Notes: generated by a model not told the origin, from the letters alone. A stretch of DNA of 8,378 nt from Candidatus Peregrinibacteria bacterium (GCA_030618315.1 JAUXDO010000050.1:1-8378), one strand, 5' to 3'. Shown: positions 1-6,565, numbered from the stretch's first letter. Numbers and translations are program-made.

Positions 1-31
1 GGGCGGATTTTCTCGTAGAGAAAATCCGCCC
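1..31. repeat. Perfect 14-bp inverted repeat (hairpin)
   Basis: Bases 1-14 (GGGCGGATTTTCTC) are exactly complementary to bases 18-31, leaving a 3-base GTA loop. On RNA this would be a very stable hairpin. It could be the terminator stem of a gene to the left of the window, but the bases after it (TCTCCCTGC) are not a clean U tract. A dispersed palindromic repeat is therefore as likely. It may be cut by the window edge. Confidence 0.75.
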
Positions 32-49
32 TCTCCCTGCAAAATTGCT

Positions 50-86
50 GTCATTCCGAGCGAAGTTTACGTAGTCGAGGAATCCC
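50..86. repeat. Palindromic intergenic repeat of the GTCATTCCGAG type
   Basis: This segment begins GTCATTCCGAGCGAAG and ends GTCGAGGAATCCC. Outer arms ATTCC (53-57) and GGAAT (79-83) pair, and inner CGA/TCG can extend the stem with a bulge. From memory, very similar intergenic palindromes recur in many unrelated bacterial genomes. It lies next to the 1-31 hairpin, so repeat elements have accumulated upstream of gpmI. No coding potential is seen. Confidence 0.6.
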
Positions 87-94
87 TCTTATTA

Positions 95-118
95 TTTCCA
101 AGTTTCCAAGTTTCCAAA
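95..118. repeat. Three tandem copies of an 8-bp unit, TTTCCAAG
   Basis: Bases 95-102 and 103-110 are TTTCCAAG and bases 111-118 are TTTCCAAA, so this is a head-to-tail octamer array ending 22 bp before the gpmI ATG. The second copy lies where a -35 element would be expected for the candidate -10 at 126-131. Changes in copy number could alter the gpmI promoter, which is an inference. Confidence 0.8.
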
Positions 119-133
119 CTTGTTGTATCTTTG
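103..133 (+). promoter_or_regulatory. Candidate gpmI promoter
   Basis: TATCTT (126-131) lies 17 bp downstream of TTTCCA (103-108); each hexamer matches the sigma-70 consensus at 4 of 6 positions. The same stretch reads TATCTTTG (126-133), which fits the TAnnTTTG -7 motif known from Bacteroidota. Either reading puts the transcript start only a few bases before the ATG at 141, giving a nearly leaderless mRNA. This rests on sequence pattern only. Confidence 0.35.
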
Positions 134-140
134 TAGCAAC

Positions 141-1649
141 ATGAATAAAAAAGTTTTACTAACAATTCTCGATGGGTTTGGTGAAGGTCCGGATGAGCCT
201 GATAATGCTATTAAATTGGCTCATACGCCGAATATTGATAAACTTCGGTCAAAGTATCCATTTGGGCTTTTAAAGTCTAGTGGTGAGGCTGTTGGGTTAG
301 GTGAGGGAACGATGGGTGGATCTGAAGTCGGTCATTTTACAATTGGTGCAGGCAGAATCGTTCCTCAGTTTCTTTTGGATATCGACAATAGCATTGATGA
401 TGGGTCATTTTACAAAAAAAACCCGCTTGTTGACGTGTTTAATTATGTAAAAAAATCCGATAAATCTTTACATTTAATGGGGATGATATCTGATAAAGGT
501 GTTCACTCACATATTGATCATTTGCTTACCTTACTTGACTGGTCTGCGAAGGAAAAGTTGGAAAAGGTTTATATCCATTGTATTACAGATGGCAGAGATG
601 TTGAGGAGAGAAGTGCAACTCGTTATTTGAAATTGATTGAAATGAAACTCAAAGATTTGGGAATTGGAAAAATTGCAACAATTATTGGCCGATATTATTC
701 AATGGATCGTGATACTAATTGGGATAGGACAGAAAAAGGTTATCGATTAATGACATCAGGAGAAGGGGATAAGTTTGATGATTATTCGTCTGCAATCGAC
801 CACTTCTATAAATCCGATTCCGATTTAACCGATTATTATCTGCCTCCAATCGTTTTGGATGAGTCCGGACTTGTAAAAGAGGGTGATGGGGTTATCTTTT
901 TTAACTTCCGTACCGATCGTACACGTCAGATAACTTCCGCATTTGTAGATCCGGATTTTGATAAATTTGATCGTAATGTCACTAATCTAAAATTTGTTTG
1001 CATGGGGCCTTACTCAGAAAATGCTCCGGTTGTATTTAAAGTTCCCGAAATAAAAAATAATTTGGCCAGTTGGTTATCCAGTCACAATAAAACTCAGCTT
1101 AGATGTGCTGAAACGGAAAAATATGCACATGTTACATTCTTTTTTAATTCCCAAATTGAACATCCGGTGGAAGGTGAGGAAAGAATACTTGTTCAATCTC
1201 CAAAAGTTCCAAGTTATGCCGATCAGCCAGAAATGTCAGCACCGGAAGTAACGAGAAAAGTTGTTTCAGCTCTTGCGAGCGCAAAGCATGACGTAATTAT
1301 TGTTAATTATGCCAATTGTGATCTTGTTGGGCATTCCGGCGACTTAGATGCCACAATTTTGGCAGTTGAGGCAGTAGATAAAGCTGTAGGTGAATTGTAT
1401 AATCAGGCAAAGATTTCCGGTTATACAATGTTGCTCACCGCAGATCATGGTAATGCTGATGATATGAAGTATCCCGATGGTTCAGATAAACCAGCACATT
1501 CTATGAATCCTGTAATATTTTTAGTGGCTGACAGAAGTGGTGAAATTAAATCAGTTCAAAATGGTGGTTTATGCCAAATAGCGCCGACGATTTTGGAAAT
1601 ACTTGGATTGCCGAAGCCGGAGGAGATGGAGTGTGAATCACTTATCTGA
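141..1649 (+). CDS. gpmI: 2,3-bisphosphoglycerate-independent phosphoglycerate mutase
   Basis: This cytosolic glycolytic enzyme interconverts 3- and 2-phosphoglycerate through a phosphoserine intermediate and two metal ions (Mn2+ in characterised members). The 502 residues match the usual family length of about 510. The metal and catalytic residues known from the Geobacillus enzyme are all present: Asp11 in ILDGFG, catalytic Ser61 in GGSEVGH, Asp394 and His398 in CDLVGH, Asp435/His436 in ADHGN, and His453 in PAHSMNP. Substrate-binding motifs are also seen: His122 in DKGVHSH, DGRD at 150-153, and NFRTDRTRQ. The frame is open back to a TTG at 120. I chose the ATG at 141 because the family N-terminus (MNKKVLLTILDG) starts there and the candidate promoter overlaps the upstream codons. 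No Shine-Dalgarno site is seen. A Cys replaces the usual Pro in the NxD motif (NCD), which is minor. The gene is monocistronic here, flanked on both sides by repeats. Confidence 0.96.
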   Translation: MNKKVLLTILDGFGEGPDEPDNAIKLAHTPNIDKLRSKYPFGLLKSSGEAVGLGEGTMGGSEVGHFTIGAGRIVPQFLLDIDNSIDDGSFYKKNPLVDVFNYVKKSDKSLHLMGMISDKGVHSHIDHLLTLLDWSAKEKLEKVYIHCITDGRDVEERSATRYLKLIEMKLKDLGIGKIATIIGRYYSMDRDTNWDRTEKGYRLMTSGEGDKFDDYSSAIDHFYKSDSDLTDYYLPPIVLDESGLVKEGDGVIFFNFRTDRTRQITSAFVDPDFDKFDRNVTNLKFVCMGPYSENAPVVFKVPEIKNNLASWLSSHNKTQLRCAETEKYAHVTFFFNSQIEHPVEGEERILVQSPKVPSYADQPEMSAPEVTRKVVSALASAKHDVIIVNYANCDLVGHSGDLDATILAVEAVDKAVGELYNQAKISGYTMLLTADHGNADDMKYPDGSDKPAHSMNPVIFLVADRSGEIKSVQNGGLCQIAPTILEILGLPKPEEMECESLI

Positions 1650-1811
1650 ACCGCTGATTTACGCTGATTTCACTGAATTTCACTGATTACTGATTCGTAG
1701 GGACGCGCCATGGCGCGTCCCTACGTTTGTGAATAATTAAATTGTTATTGCCAAATAACAAATCAACGTAATCAACGTAATCAGTGTCAGTGAAATCATT
1801 TAAATCCGTAA
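1650..1811. repeat. Composite intergenic element: inverted arms of GATTTCACTGATTACG-like repeats around a palindrome
   Basis: The left arm (about 1652-1695) is built of degenerate 7-12-bp units such as CTGATTTAC, GATTTCACTG and CTGATTACTGATT. The right arm (about 1761-1811) carries the same units in reverse orientation: AATCAACGTAATCAACG, then CAGTGAAATCATTTAAATC. The reverse complement of the right arm reads GATTTCACTGACACTGATT, against GATTTCACTG-AATTTCACTGATT on the left. Between the arms lie the 30-bp palindrome at 1696-1725 and a small hairpin, TTGTTATT (1742-1749) pairing with AATAACAA (1754-1761). The nested symmetry suggests a non-coding mobile or dispersed repeat. It lies immediately after the gpmI stop and could also act as a terminator or mRNA-stabilising structure. 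Confidence 0.75.
1696..1725. repeat. Perfect 30-bp GC-rich palindrome
   Basis: The sequence is its own reverse complement over all 30 bases. The left half is CGTAGGGACGCGCCA and the axis lies between 1710 and 1711. It contains an NcoI-type CCATGG core and two flanking CGCG motifs, and is far richer in G+C than its surroundings. Palindromes of this GTAGGG...CCCTAC type appear, from memory, in intergenic regions of many bacteria. As RNA it would form a long hairpin 47 bases after the gpmI stop. No U-tract follows (TTTGTGAATAATT), so intrinsic termination is uncertain. Confidence 0.85.
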
Positions 1812-1875
1812 TGTGTTATTGTTTGTAGCTTTGCTCGTGCGTATTGTGCTATTAAGGGGTATATGGTTCAGACAG

Positions 1876-2130
1876 TTATTTCTTCTTCGTTTTCTTAGCT
1901 GCCATACCTTTTCCTTTCTCAATAATCATCATTGCGATTTTAATCGGTTGCCAGAGGTAATGATTGATTAAATCAACAGTGTCTTTTGCTTTGCTGGTCA
2001 CCTTATTAATGTTGCGTAAAATTTTAACCAGGTGGTATACAGCAATAACCAGGAATAACAACAAAAGACCGCCACCGATTGATAGCACCAGATATAAAAT
2101 GTCTAAAGGAGTTGAGTACATTTCGAACAT
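1876..2130 (-). CDS. Small single-pass membrane protein, DUF948-like (function unknown)
   Basis: The 84-residue protein has a hydrophobic helix at about residues 10-33 (ILYLVLSIGGGLLLLFLVIA). A heptad-like amphipathic stretch follows (KILRNINKVTSKAKDTVDLI), and the C-terminus is lysine-rich (KKTKKK). This layout resembles DUF948-type proteins, with an N-terminal anchor followed by a helical tail that usually forms coiled coils, but the match is by appearance only and no function is claimed. It lies 66 bp downstream of the 155-residue protein on the same strand, so the two may be co-transcribed; a possible promoter of its own lies at 2161-2189. A second Met four codons in (position 2121) could also be the start. 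No Shine-Dalgarno site precedes either. Confidence 0.75.
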   Translation of the reverse strand: MFEMYSTPLDILYLVLSIGGGLLLLFLVIAVYHLVKILRNINKVTSKAKDTVDLINHYLWQPIKIAMMIIEKGKGMAAKKTKKK

Positions 2131-2160
2131 AATTTTTTGTTTTTAGTTTATTTCTTGTTT

Positions 2161-2189
2161 ATTTTAGCACATTTTGTTCATGCTACAAA
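2161..2189 (-). promoter_or_regulatory. Possible promoter for the small membrane protein gene
   Basis: Read on the minus strand, TAAAAT (2166-2161) is preceded after 17 bp by TTTGTA (2189-2184). The -10 matches consensus at 5 of 6 positions but the -35 only at 3 of 6. The expected start near 2154 would leave a leader of about 23 bases rich in A. The same TAAAAT hexamer appears before the 155-residue gene and before murJ. Confidence 0.35.
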
Positions 2190-2196
2190 GTCGGAT

Positions 2197-2664
2197 TTAT
2201 TTCTTTTTCCTGAAAAAACTTCCTGTGAATATTCTTCTTTCGATTGCATCAAGAAAAGGATTAGTAATATGTTTATCAATTTTTTTGGCAATACTATCCA
2301 CAGTTTCTTTTAATGGACTTTGTTGCTTTTTTTCATCTGTTTTTCCTGATTCATCAATTTCTGCAAGACCAGTATCTTCATATGTACAAAAGTTGATTAA
2401 TCTTTGAATTGCTAGACGACTGACAAAAAAATCGTCCACATTACCTTTTTCAGCTCTATCTTTTTTGAACTCAAGAAAATCAATAAGCTGTTCACGAGTC
2501 ATTTCTGCGCAAATTCCAATATCTTCCAATTGTTTTTTAGTAATTTTCTGAAGTAATAAATTGTCGAAAAATAAACCATTATCTGCGCATTTTAATACAA
2601 CTGCACCATCTGGTTCATTTCTCATGCCGTAATGGGATTTGTATGTGTCGAGGGCAGTTTTCAT
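2197..2664 (-). CDS. Hypothetical protein, 155 residues, soluble
   Basis: I do not recognise this family. There is no signal peptide or membrane segment. Residues 1-100 look like a mixed globular domain, with a hydrophobic core around GAVVLKCADNGLFFDNLLLQ and a helical segment around TREQLIDFLEFKKD. Residues about 103-120 are polar and probably disordered (DESGKTDEKKQQSP). The last 35 residues look like an amphipathic helix ending in a basic tail (FFRKKK). There is no visible metal-binding cluster or nucleotide-binding loop. The gene has a good promoter directly upstream (2688-2716) and is followed by the small membrane protein gene, so it probably heads a two-gene unit divergent from murJ. 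It is probably real, given its length, strong promoter and sensible composition. Confidence 0.75.
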   Translation of the reverse strand: MKTALDTYKSHYGMRNEPDGAVVLKCADNGLFFDNLLLQKITKKQLEDIGICAEMTREQLIDFLEFKKDRAEKGNVDDFFVSRLAIQRLINFCTYEDTGLAEIDESGKTDEKKQQSPLKETVDSIAKKIDKHITNPFLDAIERRIFTGSFFRKKK

Positions 2665-2687
2665 AAAGTTAGTTTTGACAGTAATGC

Positions 2688-2716
2688 ATTTTATAATTTA
2701 TTTGTAAATTTGTCAA
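2688..2716 (-). promoter_or_regulatory. Strong sigma-70-type promoter for the 155-residue gene
   Basis: On the minus strand, TTGACA (2716-2711, a full consensus -35) is followed after exactly 17 bp by TAAAAT (2693-2688, 5 of 6 to the -10 consensus). The predicted start is near 2681, giving a leader of about 17 bases before the ATG at 2664. This is the best promoter match in the window. A second TTGACA lies on the plus strand at 2675-2680, so the two -35-like hexamers form an inverted pair 42 bp across. Confidence 0.6.
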
Positions 2717-2748
2717 GTGAATACTAGCTTTCTAACTTCAAAACAGGC

Positions 2749-2754
2749 TAAAAT
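2749..2754 (+). promoter_or_regulatory. Candidate -10 element for leaderless murJ transcript
   Basis: TAAAAT ends six bases before the murJ GTG at 2761, the distance expected between a -10 element and the first transcribed base, so transcription would begin at or next to the start codon. Its TAA is also the in-frame stop that bars any upstream extension of murJ. No clear -35 is seen at 17 bp (AGCTTT). An alternative plus-strand promoter is the perfect TATAAT at 2692-2697, without a matched -35. Confidence 0.4.
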
Positions 2755-2760
2755 GATTTT

Positions 2761-4320
2761 GTGAATAAGCTACGCCATCTAAATATTTTACCGCCCACGT
2801 TATTACTTGCGCTCTCCGCTCTTATTAGCCGATTGCTCGGAGTCGTACGTGATCACATGCTCGCAAAAACTTTTGGGGCGACATCCGGTACAGGTATTTA
2901 TAATCTTGATACATACTATGCCGCATTCCGTATCCCGGATTTACTCTATAATCTGCTTATTTTTGGAGCTGTTTCGGCTGCATTTATCCCAATTTTTACC
3001 AGGTATAAAAAAGAATTGAAAATGGATGAGGCGTGGAAGTTTGCAAGCTCTATGCTTCATTTAATGCTGATTGCAATCCTGATTATATCCGGAATTGTTT
3101 ATATTTTTGCGCCTTATTTTGTTCATGTTGTGGCAAGCGGTTTTGATGCGGAATCTCTAAATCAAACAGTCCGCTTAATGCGTATTATGCTTCTCTCGCC
3201 TATCATTTTTTCACTGTCATCAGTTTTAATAAGCATACAGGACAGCTTTAAAACTTTCTTTTTCAGATCACTCGCTCCAATTTTTTATAATACGGGAATT
3301 ATTTTTGCAATAGTGCATTATGGTCATGAATTTGGCGTAGTCGGTGTTACGTGGGGTGTAATTATTGGTGCATTGCTTCAGTTAATCGTTCAAATACCAG
3401 CTTTATTTCAAGTGGGATACAAACATTTTTGGATATTTGGCTTTAATCGTCCGGATGTCCGCAAGGCTTTTAAATTAATCATCCCAAGAATCCTTGGCCT
3501 TTCGCTCACACAATTAACTCTTGTTGTTAATACACTGATTGCGAGTTTTTTGATGACAGGTTCTATTACAATTTTCTATCTCTCCGATAATCTGCAGGCG
3601 TTACCACTTGGAATAATCGCTATCTCATTTGCTATCACATCTTTTGCAACGCTCTCTGAACTTGCTACAGAAAAATCCAAAGAACCATTTGCTTTGGAAA
3701 TCAAAAGAGTAATGCAGCAGATTTTGTTTTTAATTATTCCGGCGACGTTGGGCATGCTCATTCTCCGGTCTGAAATTATTGATGTAATTTTAGTTAGTGG
3801 AAAGTTCAGCGCCATGGATGCTGAGATTACTCAGGCTGTTCTTGGATTTTTACTAATCTCCCTGTTTGCACAATCGCTTATCCCAATTTTAAGTCGTGGA
3901 TTTTACGCTTATCACAATACAAAAACTCCTGTTCTTACCGGTCTTGCGGGTGCTACAATAAGCATTGTCGGTAGTTTGATATTGGCAATTAAATTGGATT
4001 TTGGAATAACAGGTATTGCAATTGCATTTAGTTCTGGAATGATAATTAATTTCCTTTTGCTTTTTCTATTTATGAGTAAGCATTGCAAATATCCGATAAT
4101 TAATTTGTGGAATATAGTCAAAATGATTGTTTCCGGAGTAACGATGACACTTTGTGTGTCAATTGCCCGTCAATGGATTCCATATGGAGGCAGAATGTAT
4201 CAACAGCTAGGGTTAATTATCTTATTATCCTTAATAGGTGTTATTGCTTATTTTGGAATGGCTACATTATTAAGAATACCCGAGAGGAAAATGGTTATGG
4301 GTAGGGTTAGGAAGTTGTAA
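2761..4320 (+). CDS. murJ: Lipid II flippase MurJ (MviN family)
   Basis: This inner-membrane protein of the MOP exporter superfamily moves lipid-linked peptidoglycan precursor across the membrane. The 519 residues are of normal length, and hydrophobic segments run throughout, consistent with about 14 helices. The family N-terminal signature is clear: ISRLLGVVRD at residues 22-31, with Arg24, Arg30 and Asp31 at the positions of the functionally important charged residues of E. coli MurJ. It is followed by AFRIPDLLYNLLIFGAVSAA (about 55-74) with Arg57. The later segment PRILGLSLTQLTLVVNTLIA matches the conserved helix 7-8 region. GTG is the only possible start that keeps this N-terminus, since an in-frame TAA lies at 2749-2751. 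No Shine-Dalgarno site is present. The gene diverges from the 155-residue gene and converges on the cyclase gene, whose stop codon is 11 bp away. It implies a peptidoglycan-making cell. Confidence 0.95.
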   Translation: MNKLRHLNILPPTLLLALSALISRLLGVVRDHMLAKTFGATSGTGIYNLDTYYAAFRIPDLLYNLLIFGAVSAAFIPIFTRYKKELKMDEAWKFASSMLHLMLIAILIISGIVYIFAPYFVHVVASGFDAESLNQTVRLMRIMLLSPIIFSLSSVLISIQDSFKTFFFRSLAPIFYNTGIIFAIVHYGHEFGVVGVTWGVIIGALLQLIVQIPALFQVGYKHFWIFGFNRPDVRKAFKLIIPRILGLSLTQLTLVVNTLIASFLMTGSITIFYLSDNLQALPLGIIAISFAITSFATLSELATEKSKEPFALEIKRVMQQILFLIIPATLGMLILRSEIIDVILVSGKFSAMDAEITQAVLGFLLISLFAQSLIPILSRGFYAYHNTKTPVLTGLAGATISIVGSLILAIKLDFGITGIAIAFSSGMIINFLLLFLFMSKHCKYPIINLWNIVKMIVSGVTMTLCVSIARQWIPYGGRMYQQLGLIILLSLIGVIAYFGMATLLRIPERKMVMGRVRKL

Positions 4321-4331
4321 AAAAATAAATC

Positions 4332-6407
4332 CTATTTCGTTGTTAGCACAAAAACTCCATTCCATTTTTGTGGTAGTTTTTGTTTTTTTAATTTTTTACA
4401 TCTATCTAAGTATGCAAGAGATGGGCCGTCTTTTGAATTAATTTTAAGAGCGGACTTAAAATGATTAACAGCTTCATCCCATTTTTGTCTGCGATAGGAT
4501 TTCAATCCTTTATCAAATTCTTTTATAAGGTTTTTTTCAGACTGTGTAAGTTTACCTTTGGGCTTTAGGAGCTCATAGGCTTTTACTGGCTGGCTTCTAC
4601 CCTTAACAGTGATCAGGTCAATTTCACGAGCTTCAATTTCATGTTTAGCGGCCCTATATGTTTCCCCTGATATTAATATATCTGTCCCAAAAAGTTTATT
4701 TGCTCCTTCAAGTCTTGAGCCAAGATTTACTGCATCTCCAATAACTGTGTAATCAAATCTTTTTTGTGAACCTATATTTCCAACAACCATTTTTCCGGTA
4801 TGAATTCCTATTCTGGCGTAAAATGGATGTTTTTTATTTTTTTTCCAATCTGATCTCAATTTTTTAAGTGTTGATTGATATTCTAATGCCGCTAAACATG
4901 CGCGTATAGCATGTTTGGGCTGGGGCATAGGTGCGCCCCAAAAAGCAATAATCGCATCTCCTACAAATTTATCTATTGTCCCATGATGTTTTAAAATGAC
5001 ATTGCTCATCTCATCCAGATATTCGTTTAATTGTTTTACTAATTTTTCCGGTTTTAATTTTTCAGAAATACCGGTGAAACCTTCGATATCCGAGAATAAA
5101 ACAGTTAAAGTTTTTTCATCGCCTCCTAATTTTAATTGGTCCGGGTTGTCCAGTATTCTCTTTACAACATCTTCGCTTACATATTTTCCAAAGGCGTGTT
5201 CTGTTTTTAAAAGTGCTTTAGCTTCTGTAAAATAACGATAGATATAAGCAATGATTAATGCGGTTAAAAAGGCTAAGTATGGGTAAAGGGTATTTAGTAT
5301 TAAGCCATATTCAAAAGTAACCCAGGTAGTAATCAAATAGGTTATTACACCTATAAAAAATACAAGAATTGAAAGAGCGATACTTAGACTAAGAAAAAGA
5401 ATTAGTCCAATTGCGATTATTATTACTATTGTTATTAAAAGACTGCTATTAGATTGCTCAGAAAGGAAACGCTGACTTAGAATCGTCTGAATTGTATTTG
5501 CGTGAATCTCTACTCCGGACATTGCCTGTCCAAATGAGATCGGAACATATTGTTCATCGTGTAATCCTGTTCCCATTTCGCCTATTAATACGATTTTTCC
5601 ATTTAAATCCAACTCTTCTTCGGTTTTTCTTTCTGTGAATTTGTTTTCATGTACATCAGAGAATGAAATACTTTGGTAACTGCCCGGATGTCCGAAAAAG
5701 TTTGTCATCACACTTCCGTTTTTAGCTATAGGAATCGTAATTGGAGAATATTTTTTGCCGTTTACACGTACTGAAAATGACATTAACTCAAATTTATTTT
5801 CTATTAATTGGCTATCATCATCTCTTAAATCCAAATATTTTTGGATAATTCTTAATGCGAAGGAATTAGGAGTTACCGGGTCGGCAAAAAATAATTGTTG
5901 TCGTCTTACAATATTATCCTGATCCGGATTAAATAAAATAGCTCCTAGATTTTTAGGATTTGGTTTAATGAAATCTGATATTGGTTTTAATCCAGTGGTC
6001 TGAGAAGTCTTTGGTTCTGCCGCAAGAATTACGTTGTCGTATTTTTCCAAAGTATTTACTAAAACGTCTCTATCTTTTTCGTCACTAATCTCAGAAAGAA
6101 TTATGTCTACACCAATTACTTTAGCGCCTGCCTGTTCCAGATTTTCGATAACTTGCGCATAATCCGACTTTTCAAATTTTAATGTTCCCAGTTCGCTGGC
6201 ATTGCGAATTTTAAAAGATTTATCGTCAATAGCTACGAGTACAATATCGTCTGATGTATTATTTTCAGATTCGAAATACAGGAAATTACTAGATTTTAAA
6301 TGTAGATTATTAAACCACTTACGTTGAACCATGCTTGAAAATAGAATTCCAAGTACGATGGCTGATATTATTCCGAAAACTATTTTGTTCCTTGTGGCTC
6401 TTTTCAT
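4332..6407 (-). CDS. CHASE2-domain transmembrane adenylate cyclase (class III)
   Basis: A predicted membrane sensor that makes cAMP from ATP. Domains in the 691 residues: an N-terminal membrane helix (about 9-25); an extracytoplasmic CHASE2 sensor (about 31-315) with typical VLVAIDDKSF, GAKVIGVDIILSE and GKIVLIGEMGTGLHDE segments; three membrane helices (about 322-341, 343-364, 370-392); a linker; and a class III cyclase domain (about 432-615). Catalytic residues are complete: metal-binding Asp440 (FSDIEGF) and Asp484 (FVGDAIIAF), adenine-selecting Lys480 and Thr554, and transition-state Asn561 and Arg565 (GDAVNLGSR). The Lys/Thr pair is typical of class IIIb adenylate rather than guanylate cyclases. 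A TPR-like helical repeat (about 630-665) and the end WNGVFVLTTK match the tail common in CHASE2 cyclases. The gene lies 158 bp downstream of the FecR-domain gene on the same strand and probably works with it. It ends in TAG. The ligand is unknown. Confidence 0.93.
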   Translation of the reverse strand: MKRATRNKIVFGIISAIVLGILFSSMVQRKWFNNLHLKSSNFLYFESENNTSDDIVLVAIDDKSFKIRNASELGTLKFEKSDYAQVIENLEQAGAKVIGVDIILSEISDEKDRDVLVNTLEKYDNVILAAEPKTSQTTGLKPISDFIKPNPKNLGAILFNPDQDNIVRRQQLFFADPVTPNSFALRIIQKYLDLRDDDSQLIENKFELMSFSVRVNGKKYSPITIPIAKNGSVMTNFFGHPGSYQSISFSDVHENKFTERKTEEELDLNGKIVLIGEMGTGLHDEQYVPISFGQAMSGVEIHANTIQTILSQRFLSEQSNSSLLITIVIIIAIGLILFLSLSIALSILVFFIGVITYLITTWVTFEYGLILNTLYPYLAFLTALIIAYIYRYFTEAKALLKTEHAFGKYVSEDVVKRILDNPDQLKLGGDEKTLTVLFSDIEGFTGISEKLKPEKLVKQLNEYLDEMSNVILKHHGTIDKFVGDAIIAFWGAPMPQPKHAIRACLAALEYQSTLKKLRSDWKKNKKHPFYARIGIHTGKMVVGNIGSQKRFDYTVIGDAVNLGSRLEGANKLFGTDILISGETYRAAKHEIEAREIDLITVKGRSQPVKAYELLKPKGKLTQSEKNLIKEFDKGLKSYRRQKWDEAVNHFKSALKINSKDGPSLAYLDRCKKLKKQKLPQKWNGVFVLTTK
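4347..4389 (+). terminator. Possible murJ terminator inside the 3' end of the cyclase gene
   Basis: CACAAAAA (4347-4354) pairs with TTTTTGTG (4365-4372) around a 10-base loop, and a T-rich run (4377-4389, TTTTTGTTTTTTT) follows four bases later. For plus-strand transcripts leaving murJ this has the order of an intrinsic terminator, although the stem is weak (two G-C pairs). It would lie within codons for the last cyclase residues on the other strand. No comparable structure is seen for the minus strand. Confidence 0.3.
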
Positions 6408-6432
6408 ATATTGTTGAGTATCGAATAACGTA

Positions 6433-6560
6433 TCGGTTATCGTACATCGTAAGTCGAGGCTCGTTTCGTTTATCGTAGGTCGTTTTTCGTTTATCGTTAC
6501 GACATACGTTAAACGATTTACGATACGAGCTTCGACTTACGTAAGACAATAAACGAGCAC
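6433..6560. repeat. Heptad-phased repeat array with inverted arms
   Basis: TCG recurs at 6433, 6440, 6447, 6454, 6461, 6466, 6473, 6480, 6487 and 6494, a strict 7-bp period with one 12-bp (5+7) step at 6461-6472; TCGTTTA is the commonest form. From 6500 the complement (CGNNNNA) continues in the same 7-bp phase: 6500, 6507, 6514, 6521, then a 12-bp step to 6533, 6540, 6547, 6554. Bases 6448-6468 and 6521-6541 form a 21-bp inverted repeat with two mismatches, so the 12-bp step is mirrored in both arms. The array fills almost all of the gap between the FecR and cyclase genes and could fold in their shared transcript. It resembles short tandem heptamer repeats known from several bacteria. No protein is claimed here. 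Confidence 0.85.
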
Positions 6561-6565
6561 CCCCA

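Noticed and set aside
120..140. Upstream TTG start adding seven residues to gpmI
   Set aside because: The conserved family N-terminus begins at the ATG at 141, and the extra codons overlap the candidate promoter and the end of the octamer repeat.
1647..1700. TGA recoded as glycine (code 25, as in Gracilibacteria), extending gpmI
   Set aside because: The gpmI protein already has full family length at this TGA, the read-through would enter the repeat element, and no in-frame TGA occurs in any of the other genes.
2174..2407. Plus-strand open frame opposite the 155-residue gene
   Set aside because: It is antisense to a gene with a better composition and a strong promoter, and its low-complexity Phe/Ser/Leu make-up is typical of a shadow frame.
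6319..6549. Open frame of 76 codons on the minus strand rich in Arg, Tyr and Ser
   Set aside because: It is mostly a translation of the heptad repeat array and then runs out of frame into the start of the cyclase gene.
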